Below are positions 14,547 through 21,391 of a stretch of DNA of 21,391 bases, piece after piece. The notes beneath the pieces were generated by a model. That model had not been told where the DNA came from, ran no database searches, and saw nothing but the letters and a program-made list of their open reading frames with translations. The translations under genes and the position numbers were made by a program. Within the stretch, counting starts at the first letter, position 1; every line of letters begins with the position of its first letter. Source of the stretch: Bordetella parapertussis (GTDB lineage: Bacteria; Pseudomonadota; Gammaproteobacteria; Burkholderiales; Burkholderiaceae_C); contig CAMCWS010000032.1 in the NCBI GenBank assembly GCA_945882755.1, positions 1 to 21,391 on the forward strand, written 5' to 3'.

Positions 14547-15755
14547 CTATCGGCTGCGCAGCAACTGCGGTATGGATTGCTTGTAGCGATTCACCCGCCC
14601 CCACCAATGGGAAAACGAGGGGCTGCGCTCGGTTTGCCGCTGCCACAACCTAGGGGCCGCATGGCGCACCCAGTTAATGTTGGGCCAATCGGGCAAACAC
14701 GCGTGGTCCCACACATGCACGCTTTGGGCACTGGCAAACATCGCCGTCAAACGCTCGTCCGACTCGAACCAACAATGCGAAGCCACATCGTTCATGCCTT
14801 TGCCCACAAACCGCCAGCGAGCCTCGCTCCATGGGTGCTGCTCGGTCCAGCCTTGCCAACATGCAGCGATACGGACCACCTCCGAGGGTAATTCATGCGG
14901 AATTTTGTCGGTAATGGCCCATGGGTGAATCCACCAAACATCACGCCCGAGCAGTTTTTCACCCGCCAAGCCGCTGGCCACCAATCCAGCGACAGCTGGC
15001 GGCTGAACATGCAATAGGGGCTCTTCCACCGGCGCAAATTTTGATAGTGACTGGGTAAAAGTGGCGCGACTGCGGGCGATCATGTCAATGATGTCCATCG
15101 CTTTATCGATCACAGTTTCAGGGCTGTGCCACAACTCAGGGGCGTAGAAGGCGACGTTGTCGGCATTGAATAAATACGGTTTATGGCTGCCAGTGCCGGA
15201 TACCCATTGCCAACTGAGGTGGTTGCTTGCGATGTCGCCATCGATCAAATGGCTGTACATCCAGTCAGCACCCACGCGCCAGTGCACCTTGCGCATATGG
15301 ACCAAGTAGCTTGCCAACCATAGCCTGGCATGGTTGTGCAAATAACCGCTGAAATACAGTTGCCGAACCGCTTGATCGATCACAGGCACACCGGTCGCAC
15401 CTCGGCGCACATCGTCAGGCAACACCTTTACATAAGCATCGTCTGGCAACACCCCTTCATGAAGGTTTTGCAAGATACCGTCGCCCAAAGCGTCCTGTAC
15501 ATGCTGAAAATATTCACGCCATGCCAACTCGAACATGAACTTGTGCTGCACGCCTATGCGATGCGCTTTGTACACATGCTGCGCCACTTGCGGCACATTC
15601 AACAAACCATGGGTCAGGTAAGGCGACAACAGCGTCACCGCGCCGTTGAGGTGGTTGCGGGATTGGGCGTATTCAAAGGGGCGAATAGAGGCTAACCGCG
15701 CCTGAGTCGCATGTGCGTAAGGTTCAAATAACTGCTGATCTAAAAACAATTTCAT
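14547..15755 (-). CDS. Photolyase/cryptochrome-like FAD-binding protein lacking the N-terminal antenna domain
   Basis: A 402-residue protein built on the helical FAD-binding domain of the photolyase/cryptochrome family. Matching segments in order: SPYLTHGLL (44-52), FELAWREYFQHV (75-86), TGVPVIDQAVRQLYFSGYLHNHAR (121-144) and DGDIASNHLSWQWVSGTGSHKPYLFN (172-197), the flavin-site core. Normal photolyases carry a roughly 200-residue alpha/beta domain before this, which binds the antenna cofactor. Here only about 15-40 residues precede the FAD domain. Instead there is a roughly 150-residue C-terminal extension (250-402), rich in tryptophan, that I do not recognise. The start overlaps the gshB stop in ATGA, so translation is probably coupled. 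DNA repair by light is possible but unproven; a light- or redox-sensing role is an alternative. Confidence 0.8.
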   Translation of the reverse strand: MKLFLDQQLFEPYAHATQARLASIRPFEYAQSRNHLNGAVTLLSPYLTHGLLNVPQVAQHVYKAHRIGVQHKFMFELAWREYFQHVQDALGDGILQNLHEGVLPDDAYVKVLPDDVRRGATGVPVIDQAVRQLYFSGYLHNHARLWLASYLVHMRKVHWRVGADWMYSHLIDGDIASNHLSWQWVSGTGSHKPYLFNADNVAFYAPELWHSPETVIDKAMDIIDMIARSRATFTQSLSKFAPVEEPLLHVQPPAVAGLVASGLAGEKLLGRDVWWIHPWAITDKIPHELPSEVVRIAACWQGWTEQHPWSEARWRFVGKGMNDVASHCWFESDERLTAMFASAQSVHVWDHACLPDWPNINWVRHAAPRLWQRQTERSPSFSHWWGRVNRYKQSIPQLLRSR

Positions 15756-16729
15756 GGGGTTGATGCCAGCACAGAAGCAAGGGGAGATCGCAGTCCTAGC
15801 TCCAAAGCATCCATGAACATTGCAGCCACATCAAACCCTGTTTGATCGGTGATTTCACGAAAACACGTGGGACTGGTGACATTGACCTCGGTGAGGCTGT
15901 CGCCAATGATGTCCAAGCCCACCAGCAGCAAGCCCCGCGCCGCCAAGGTCGGGCCGATGGCAAGGGCAATTTCGCGGTCGCGGTCGGTCAAGGGCTGTGC
16001 CACGCCCTTGCCACCGGCAGCCAAATTGCCACGCACCTCGTTGCCTTGGGGAATACGGGCCAAGGCGTAGGGCACGGGCTGGCCTCCAATCACCAACACC
16101 CGCTTGTCCCCTTGGGCAATATCGGGTACAAATTTTTGCACCATGACGCTGGTGGCACCTTCTTGGTTAAGCGTTTCTATGATGCTGCCCAAATTCAGGC
16201 CGTCTGCCCGCACCCGAAAAATGCCCATGCCACCCATGCCGTCCAAGGGCTTCAAAATAATGTCTTGGTGCTGGGCATGAAAAGCACGAATCGCTTCAGA
16301 CTGGCGCGTCACCAAAGTAGGGGTGGTCCACTCGGCAAATTCCATCAGGGCGAGTTTTTCGGGGTGCTCGCGCAAGGCGCTGGGGCGGTTAAATACTTTG
16401 GCGCCCTCACGCTCGGCTTGGCTGAGCAAGTGGGTGGCGTAAAAGTATTCACTGTCAAACGGCGGGTCTTTGCGCATGAGCACCGCGTCCATCTCGCACA
16501 AAGCTTTGGCGCTGGTCTCTTCGATGCGGTACCAGCCGTCTGCATGGTCTTTCAGTTGCAAGCGCTGCATGACTGCGCTGACACGTCCACCACGCTGCCA
16601 CTGCAAGTCGGGTGTGCCGCAAACCCACACTGCATGGCCACGCTGTTGGGCTTGGCGCATCATGGCCAAGCTGCTGTCTTTGTCGAGATTGAACCCATCC
16701 AAAGGGTCGGTAATAAACAATAAGTTCAT
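15752..16729 (-). CDS. gshB: Glutathione synthetase
   Basis: GshB joins gamma-glutamylcysteine and glycine with ATP to give glutathione in the cytoplasm. The 325-residue protein has the prokaryotic GSH-synthetase N-terminal domain (MNLLFITDPLDGFNLDKDSSLAMM..., MRKDPPFDSEYFYATHLL) and an ATP-grasp domain: ILKPLDGMGGMGIFRV, MVQKFVPDIAQGDKRVLVIGG, NEVRGNLAAGGKGV, and the metal-binding end DSLTEVNVTSPTCFREI. Length and motif order match E. coli GshB. The ATG at 16729 is preceded by a weak GGG-type ribosome site. It lies 48 bases after kup and overlaps the photolyase-like gene by four bases. gshA lies upstream beyond kup on the same strand. Confidence 0.97.
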   Translation of the reverse strand: MNLLFITDPLDGFNLDKDSSLAMMRQAQQRGHAVWVCGTPDLQWQRGGRVSAVMQRLQLKDHADGWYRIEETSAKALCEMDAVLMRKDPPFDSEYFYATHLLSQAEREGAKVFNRPSALREHPEKLALMEFAEWTTPTLVTRQSEAIRAFHAQHQDIILKPLDGMGGMGIFRVRADGLNLGSIIETLNQEGATSVMVQKFVPDIAQGDKRVLVIGGQPVPYALARIPQGNEVRGNLAAGGKGVAQPLTDRDREIALAIGPTLAARGLLLVGLDIIGDSLTEVNVTSPTCFREITDQTGFDVAAMFMDALELGLRSPLASVLASTP

Positions 16730-16777
16730 ACACCCAAGGTTACCAGCACCGGCAGGCCAGAACGGCCCGGCGGCGTA

Positions 16778-18661
16778 TTAAATTTCGATCTTGCTGCCCA
16801 TCTCTACCACCGAGTTGCTGGGCAGGTTTAAAAAGTCAGCCGCGGCACTGGCGTTGAGGTACATCTGGGCAAACAGTTTTTCCCGCCACTGCGACATGCC
16901 GCCGCCCACGGTGGGCACGATGCTGTCACGCGAGAGGAAGAAGCTGGTGCTCATGGGGTTGATATTGCCCAACTGCCCTTTGAGCAAGGACAAGGCACCT
17001 GGCACATCGGGGTCATCTTTGAAGCCATAGTGGATCATCACCTGCCAACACTGGTGTCCCATATCGGTGAGTTCTATGCGTTTGTCGTTGGATATCCAAG
17101 GCACCTCATGGCTGCGCACCGAGACAAACAAATTCTGGGCATGCAAGACCTTGTTGTGCTTCAAGTTGTGTAACAAGGCGTTGGGCACGATGCCGTCTTC
17201 CGAGGTGAGGAAGACGGCCGTACCTTCCACGCGGGTGGGTGGCGCGATGAACAATGCATCTAGAAATGAAGGCAAATCAATGGCCTCATCGCGGGTCTTG
17301 TGGTGGAGCAAAGCGCGGCCGTCGCGCCAGGTAAGCATCAGCAACAAAATCATGCCACCAATGAACAACGGGAACCAGCCGCCGTTGGCCAGTTTGAGCA
17401 TATTGGAGCTCCAAAACGCCAAGTCCACCACAAAGAACGCCGAGGTGACGCTGATGCACAGCCACAGCGGGTACTTCCATGCATAGCGAATAACAAAGAA
17501 GGTCAAGATGGTGGTGATCAACATATCGGTACACACCGCAATGCCGTAAGCCGCCGCCAAATTGCTGGAGGTTTTGAACATCACCACCGCCAACACAATG
17601 AACACAAACAAACCCCAGTTCACAAAAGGCATGTAAATCTGTCCGGTATGTTTTTCGCTGGTATGTTGAATTTGCAGCCTAGGCAAAAAGCCCAGCTGAA
17701 TCACTTGCTTGGTGACGCTGAAGGCACCGGTGATCAGCGCTTGCGAGGCGATGACGGTGGCCGCTGTTGCCAAGATCACCAGAGGAATCAGCGCCCAATC
17801 GGGGGCCATGTTGTAGAACGGGTTTTTCACCGCCTCGGGTTCGTTCAGCAGCAAAGCGCCTTGGCCAAAATAGTTCAGGGTCAGGCATGGCATCACGATG
17901 CCAAACCAAGCCAGGCGAATCGGTTTTTTACCGAAATGCCCCATGTCGGCATACAAGGCTTCGCCGCCCGTCACACACAACACCACCGCGCCCAAAATCA
18001 AAAAAGTGGTGCCAGGCTGTTCCCACATGAACTTCACTGCGTAGTAGGGACTGATGGCCCACAAAATCGTTGGATTGCTGGCGATGTGGTAAACGCCCAA
18101 AGCTGCAATAGCGATAAACCAAACCGTGGTGATGGGGCCAAAAAACTTGCCAATGCCAGCAGTACCCCGCTTTTGCACAGCAAACAAACACAGCAAAATA
18201 AGCAGGGTCAAGGGGATAACATAGCCCTTGAAGTCGGGTGAGATAACCTCCAAACCCTCCACCGCCGACAAAACGGAAATGGCCGGTGTGATGACACCAT
18301 CGCCATAAAACAAGCAGGTGCCAAAAATGCCCACCACCAACAAAATGTTGCGTAACCGTGGCTTGTGGCGAACCGAGGAAGAGGCCAGCGCCAGCATGGC
18401 CACCAGACCACCCTCGCCGTTGTTGTCGGCTCGCAGCACCAACATGACATATTTCAGCGAAACGATGAATGTCAGCGTCCAAAAAAAGATGGACAAAATA
18501 CCCATCACATTGTCAGGCGTGAATTCCACATGGCCTGAGCCAAAGACCTCTTTGATGGAATAAAGAACACTGGTGCCTATGTCACCGTAAACGACCCCAA
18601 TAGCACCCAAGGTCAAACTGGCAAGTGAAGATTTGTGTGAATCAACGACGGAACCGCTCAT
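16778..18661 (-). CDS. kup: Low-affinity potassium uptake protein Kup
   Basis: Kup (TrkD family) is an inner-membrane K+/H+ symporter. The 627-residue protein (E. coli 622) has the signature [26 protein letters not shown] (16-41), [18 protein letters not shown] (77-94), many hydrophobic helices up to about residue 440 (usually 12 in the family), and a soluble C-terminal part ending in [16 protein letters not shown]. Short hydrophobic segments such as [28 protein letters not shown] carry the family's conserved Gly/Asp residues. The start ATG (18661-18659) overlaps the stop of a 14-codon upstream frame in TGATG and sits in potential hairpins, so translation control is possible. It lies between gshA and gshB on the same strand. 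Confidence 0.97.
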   Translation of the reverse strand: MSGSVVDSHKSSLASLTLGAIGVVYGDIGTSVLYSIKEVFGSGHVEFTPDNVMGILSIFFWTLTFIVSLKYVMLVLRADNNGEGGLVAMLALASSSVRHKPRLRNILLVVGIFGTCLFYGDGVITPAISVLSAVEGLEVISPDFKGYVIPLTLLILLCLFAVQKRGTAGIGKFFGPITTVWFIAIAALGVYHIASNPTILWAISPYYAVKFMWEQPGTTFLILGAVVLCVTGGEALYADMGHFGKKPIRLAWFGIVMPCLTLNYFGQGALLLNEPEAVKNPFYNMAPDWALIPLVILATAATVIASQALITGAFSVTKQVIQLGFLPRLQIQHTSEKHTGQIYMPFVNWGLFVFIVLAVVMFKTSSNLAAAYGIAVCTDMLITTILTFFVIRYAWKYPLWLCISVTSAFFVVDLAFWSSNMLKLANGGWFPLFIGGMILLLMLTWRDGRALLHHKTRDEAIDLPSFLDALFIAPPTRVEGTAVFLTSEDGIVPNALLHNLKHNKVLHAQNLFVSVRSHEVPWISNDKRIELTDMGHQCWQVMIHYGFKDDPDVPGALSLLKGQLGNINPMSTSFFLSRDSIVPTVGGGMSQWREKLFAQMYLNASAAADFLNLPSNSVVEMGSKIEI

Positions 18662-18681
18662 CAGCCTATGAAGCGGCTGAT
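18652..18681 (-). promoter_or_regulatory. Two mutually exclusive hairpins over the kup start
   Basis: In the kup message ATCAGCC (complement of 18675-18681) can pair with GGCTGAT (complement of 18660-18666), a 7-bp stem with an 8-base loop that buries the first two bases of the start codon. Alternatively AGCCGCT (complement of 18672-18678) can pair with AGCGGTT (complement of 18652-18658), including one G-U pair, which leaves the start codon in a 13-base loop. The two stems share bases, so only one can form. No run of U follows, so neither looks like a terminator. Function is inferred from position. Confidence 0.4.
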
Positions 18682-18705
18682 CGCCTCTCCACCCATAAAT
18701 AACAT
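18661..18705 (-). CDS. Possible kup leader peptide (upstream ORF)
   Basis: A short frame reads [14 protein letters not shown] and stops at TGA, whose A is also the first base of the kup ATG (TGATG). That overlap is a classic arrangement for translational coupling or reinitiation. There are two possible ATG starts, at 18705 and 18696; neither has a strong Shine-Dalgarno sequence. The peptide has no obvious run of a regulatory amino acid. Its translation would melt the hairpins over the kup start and would bring ribosomes past GGAGAGG (complement of 18684-18690), the only purine-rich site nearby. A frame this short can arise by chance. Confidence 0.3.
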   Translation of the reverse strand: MLFMGGEAISRFIG

Positions 18706-18715
18706 CCGAGAAGTT

Positions 18716-18742
18716 TACCTATTTTGCAGTGCAGCATAGGTA
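18716..18742. repeat. Inverted repeat in the gshA-kup gap
   Basis: TACCTAT (18716-18722) and ATAGGTA (18736-18742) form perfect 7-bp arms around a 13-base spacer. On the plus strand the right arm is followed by TTATTTTTTATT, which looks like a weak terminator for antisense transcription. On the minus strand, the direction of the genes, no U run follows. It lies 8 bases after the gshA stop and could be a protein-binding site or an mRNA-end structure; neither can be decided here. Confidence 0.4.
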
Positions 18743-18749
18743 TTATTTT

Positions 18750-20045
18750 TTATTCGTACACCTCTGCATTGGGGTCGGTTTGCTCCAATTCATAGCTTGC
18801 AGCCAACATGGCCAATCGGGCAATCACGCCATACATATAAAAACGGTTGGGCACACTCGCGCCGGGCTTCATGCCGGGTTGGGGCGTGTGGGCGCTTTGC
18901 TCAAACGCCAAGGGCACAAAGCTCGATCCAGGGGCATTCAGGTTTTCGTCGACGCCACGCTCGGCATGAACACGGTAAAAACCGCCCACCACATAGCGGT
19001 CCATCATGTAGACCACGGGCTCGGCCACCGCATCATTGATGCGCTCGTTGGTCAGCACACCTTCTTGGATGATGACTTGGTTGACCTCTTGGCCGTCTTT
19101 GACCACGCTCATTTTGTTGCGGGTTTTGCGGTTCAAGGCCTCCAAATCGGCCACACTGCGCACCGTCATGATGCCCATGCCATAAGTGCCGTTGTCCGCT
19201 TTGACGATCACAAACGGCTTTTCGTGGATACCAAATTCTTTGTATTTACGACGGATTTTGGTCAGCAACATGTCGACATTGGTAGTCAGGCACTCCATGC
19301 CCGTGCCCTCGGCAAAGTTGACCTCGCCGCATTGGGTAAACATGGGATTGATCAGCCAAGGGTCTATGCCCAGCAACTTGCCAAAGCGCTTGGACACTTC
19401 TTCGTAGTTCGCGAAATGCTGACTTTTGCGCCGCACACACCAACCCGCGTGCAGTGGCGGCAGCAGGTATTGCTCGTGCAAGTCTTCCAAGATGCCGGGA
19501 ATGCCGGCGCTTAGATCGTTGTTCAGCAAAATCGTGCAAGGGTCGAAGTCTTTCAGGCCCAGACGGGTTTTGCTGCGGATGACCGGTTCCAAGGTGACCG
19601 AGTCGCCATTGGGCAGCTCAATGACGGTGTCTTCTTTGATCTCGGGATTGATGGAGCCAATACGCACATTCAAACCCGCCATGTTGAAGATGCGGGCGAG
19701 TTGCGCCACATTGCTCAGGTAAAAGGTGTTGCGTGTGTGGTTCTCGGGAATCAGCAAGAGGTTGCGGGCTTCGGGGCAAATTTTCTCAATCGCCGCCATG
19801 GCCGCTTGCACCGCCAAGGGCAGCATCTCGGGCGTGAGGTTGTTCCAGCCGCCGGGGTAGAGGTTGGTGTCCACCGGGGCGAGCTTGAAACCGGCGTTGC
19901 GAATGTCCACCGAGCTGTAGAAAGGCGGTGTGTGCTCCATCCATTCCATGCGAAACCAGCGCTCGATGGCGGGCATGGAGTCGAGGATGCGCTGCTCGAG
20001 TTCGTTAATAGGGCCGGTCAGCGCAGTAATGAGATGTGGAACCAT
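18750..20045 (-). CDS. gshA: Glutamate-cysteine ligase, betaproteobacterial/acidithiobacillus type
   Basis: GshA catalyses the ATP-dependent joining of glutamate and cysteine, the first and usually limiting step of glutathione synthesis, in the cytoplasm. The 431-residue protein belongs to the TIGR02049-type family, distinct in sequence from enterobacterial GshA: MVPHLITALTGPINELEQRIL at the start, PPFYSSVDIRNAGFKLAPVDTNLYPGGWNNL (about 40-70), LLIPENHTRNTFYL, IIQEGVLTNERIND, VVYMMDRYVVGGFYRVH and NRFYMYGVIARLAMLAASYE. KPFVIVKADNGTYGMGIMTV resembles an ATP-grasp glycine-rich loop. The ATG at 20045 lacks a clear Shine-Dalgarno sequence. It follows proA by 75 bases and precedes kup by 88. Confidence 0.96.
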   Translation of the reverse strand: MVPHLITALTGPINELEQRILDSMPAIERWFRMEWMEHTPPFYSSVDIRNAGFKLAPVDTNLYPGGWNNLTPEMLPLAVQAAMAAIEKICPEARNLLLIPENHTRNTFYLSNVAQLARIFNMAGLNVRIGSINPEIKEDTVIELPNGDSVTLEPVIRSKTRLGLKDFDPCTILLNNDLSAGIPGILEDLHEQYLLPPLHAGWCVRRKSQHFANYEEVSKRFGKLLGIDPWLINPMFTQCGEVNFAEGTGMECLTTNVDMLLTKIRRKYKEFGIHEKPFVIVKADNGTYGMGIMTVRSVADLEALNRKTRNKMSVVKDGQEVNQVIIQEGVLTNERINDAVAEPVVYMMDRYVVGGFYRVHAERGVDENLNAPGSSFVPLAFEQSAHTPQPGMKPGASVPNRFYMYGVIARLAMLAASYELEQTDPNAEVYE

Positions 20046-20087
20046 GGGGTCGCTTGAAAAGAGTGAGAGAGGTAAGTGGGGGTGATT

Positions 20088-20107
20088 CTGACAGCTTCAA
20101 GCGTCAG
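20088..20107. repeat. Near-palindrome between proA and gshA
   Basis: CTGAC (20088-20092) and GTCAG (20103-20107) are inverted around AGCTTCAAGC, whose GCT and AGC can extend the stem past a bulged base. The predicted hairpin is small, with no U run on the minus strand. It fills part of the 75-base gap after the proA stop and may be an operator or a transcript-end structure. Support is weak. Confidence 0.25.
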
Positions 20108-20120
20108 GAGCTTCTCAGCC

Positions 20121-21391
20121 TCAAGCCCGCACTTCCCCCGCCCCCAACACCACATACTTCAACGATGTGAGGCCCTCAATGCCCACCGGGCCACGGGCGT
20201 GGAACTTGTCGGTGGAAATGCCGATCTCAGCACCCAAGCCGTACTCAAAACCATCGGCGAAACGGGTGCTGGCGTTGACGATGACGCTGGCCGAGTCCAC
20301 CTCGCGCATGAAGCGCTGGCTGTGCACATGGTTGAGCGTCAGGATGGCGTCGGTGTGGTGGCTGCTGTAGTGGTTGATGTGGGCGATGGCCGCGTCCAAG
20401 CCGTCCACCACCTTGATGCTGATGATGGGCGCCAAATATTCCTCGAACCAATCTTGCTCGCTGGCGTCTTTCAGCACCGCGCCTTTCACGCCTTGCAACA
20501 AGGCTTTGCTCTCGGGGCAGCATCGCATCTCCACGCCCTTGTTGGCAAACACCTGGCCTATGCGCGGCATAAACGCCGCCGCCACACCGCGTGCCACCAG
20601 CAAACTTTCTGTGGCGTTGCAAGGGCTGTACTTTTGGGTTTTGGCGTTGTCCACCACGGTGAGCGCCATGTCGAGGTCACAGGGGTCGTCCACATAAGTG
20701 TGGCAGTTGCCGTCCAAATGTTTGATGACCGGCACCTTGGCGTCTTGGCTGATGCGTTCGATCAAGCCCTTGCCGCCGCGCGGGATGACCACATCCACAT
20801 AGGCGGGCATGGTGATGAGTTCACCCACCGCAGCACGGTCGGTGGTGGGCACGAGTTGCACCGCATCGGTGGGCAAACCGGCCTCGGCCAAGGCTTGTTG
20901 CACCAGCGCAGCCAAGGCTTTGTTGGAGTCGATGGCCTCAGAGCCACCGCGCAAGATGCAAGCGTTGCCACTCTTGATGGCGAGTGACGCCGCCTCAATG
21001 GTGACGTTGGGGCGGCTCTCGTAAATCATGCCAAACACGCCAATGGGCACCCGCATTTGGCCCACGCGGATGCCGCTGGGCTGCTGGCTCATGCCGCTGA
21101 TGCTGCCAATGATGTCGGGCATGGATGCCAACTGCTCACAACCCACGGCGCAGGTTTCCAGAGTTTTAGGCGAAAGCTTGAGGCGATCGACCATGGGCTC
21201 GGCCAAACCGGCGGCTTGAGCGCGGCTCAGGTCTTTGGCGTTATCGGTTTGCAAAGCAGCGGTGTGTTCGCGCAGCAGCCGCGCCAACACCCGCAAAGCA
21301 TGGGCTTTTTGCGCCGCCGTGGCCCGCGCCATGCCCGCGGCCGCGCAACGCGCTTGCAGGCCCAAGGTGCGCATGAGTTCGGGGATGGTGG
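20121..21391 (-). CDS. proA: Glutamate-5-semialdehyde dehydrogenase (gamma-glutamyl phosphate reductase), 5' end open
   Basis: ProA reduces gamma-glutamyl phosphate with NADPH to glutamate 5-semialdehyde in proline synthesis in the cytoplasm. At least 417 residues are visible, with the aldehyde-dehydrogenase-like core: [22 protein letters not shown] (109-130), [13 protein letters not shown] (136-148), [30 protein letters not shown] with catalytic Cys252 (numbered from the ATG at 21374), and [31 protein letters not shown]. The ATG at 21374 would give the E. coli length. However, the frame stays open to the window edge, reading TIPELM, and many relatives carry such residues before the first helix, so the true start may lie outside. 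It is upstream of gshA on the same strand; both pathways use glutamate. Confidence 0.96.
   Translation of the reverse strand, partial: TIPELMRTLGLQARCAAAGMARATAAQKAHALRVLARLLREHTAALQTDNAKDLSRAQAAGLAEPMVDRLKLSPKTLETCAVGCEQLASMPDIIGSISGMSQQPSGIRVGQMRVPIGVFGMIYESRPNVTIEAASLAIKSGNACILRGGSEAIDSNKALAALVQQALAEAGLPTDAVQLVPTTDRAAVGELITMPAYVDVVIPRGGKGLIERISQDAKVPVIKHLDGNCHTYVDDPCDLDMALTVVDNAKTQKYSPCNATESLLVARGVAAAFMPRIGQVFANKGVEMRCCPESKALLQGVKGAVLKDASEQDWFEEYLAPIISIKVVDGLDAAIAHINHYSSHHTDAILTLNHVHSQRFMREVDSASVIVNASTRFADGFEYGLGAEIGISTDKFHARGPVGIEGLTSLKYVVLGAGEVRA

Noticed and set aside
15842..16723. A 293-codon plus-strand frame opposite gshB
   Set aside because: Low-complexity translation without motifs, entirely antisense to a well-conserved gene.
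16739..16777. GGCC-rich hairpin in the kup-gshB gap as a terminator
   Set aside because: The possible stem is short and imperfect and no U run follows on the minus strand; gshB lies directly downstream.
17300..18241. A 313-codon plus-strand frame opposite kup
   Set aside because: Gln/His/Asn-rich composition and no domain; it mirrors hydrophobic codons of kup in reverse.
20076..20987. A 303-codon plus-strand frame opposite proA
   Set aside because: Antisense to a conserved enzyme; composition typical of a reverse-strand shadow.

Overview
The window is a dense stretch of ordinary bacterial chromosome, about 21.4 kb with no gene-free gap longer than about 115 bases. Protein sequences and gene order point to a betaproteobacterium of the order Burkholderiales, most likely family Comamonadaceae (a Limnohabitans, Rhodoferax or Polaromonas-like freshwater relative). 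The indicators are the divergent rpe/apaG pair, thiL-pgpA-pncC, argS followed by a SPOR-domain gene and dsbA, lptA-lptB-rpoN, and the GshA type first described for this group. The taxon is an inference from gene content; no rRNA or tRNA gene is present.

Layout. (1) 1-1485, minus strand: rpe, a small secreted Lcl_C (DUF1566) protein, and the start of gph, cut by the window edge. (2) 1545-3943, plus strand: apaG, thiL, pgpA and pncC, closely packed. (3) 3947-12192, one long minus-strand run. In transcription order it is argS, a SPOR-domain membrane protein, dsbA, lptA, lptB, rpoN, rlmL, a PIN-domain nuclease, phhB and a yggU/DUF167 gene. Several junctions are 4-base start/stop overlaps, so translational coupling is likely. 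(4) 12308-14512, plus strand: glcB, malate synthase G, on its own. (5) 14547 to the right edge, minus strand: proA, gshA, kup, gshB and a photolyase-like FAD-binding protein that lacks the usual N-terminal antenna domain.

How the genes work together. rpe and gph serve the pentose phosphate/Calvin routes and 2-phosphoglycolate salvage. thiL, pgpA and pncC cover thiamine diphosphate, phosphatidylglycerol and NAD salvage. dsbA, lptA, lptB and the SPOR protein serve the cell envelope. rpoN supplies sigma-54. gshA and gshB make glutathione, with the potassium importer kup placed between them. proA belongs to proline synthesis.

No phage, insertion sequence, CRISPR array or defence island is visible. 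The least ordinary items are: the antenna-less photolyase-like gene overlapping gshB; a REP-like palindromic element beside its stop codon; a 14-codon upstream reading frame ending in TGATG on the kup start, within alternative hairpins; a PIN nuclease gene locked by overlaps between rlmL and phhB; an in-frame 15-bp tandem repeat at its 5' end; and a secreted Lcl_C gene splitting rpe from gph.
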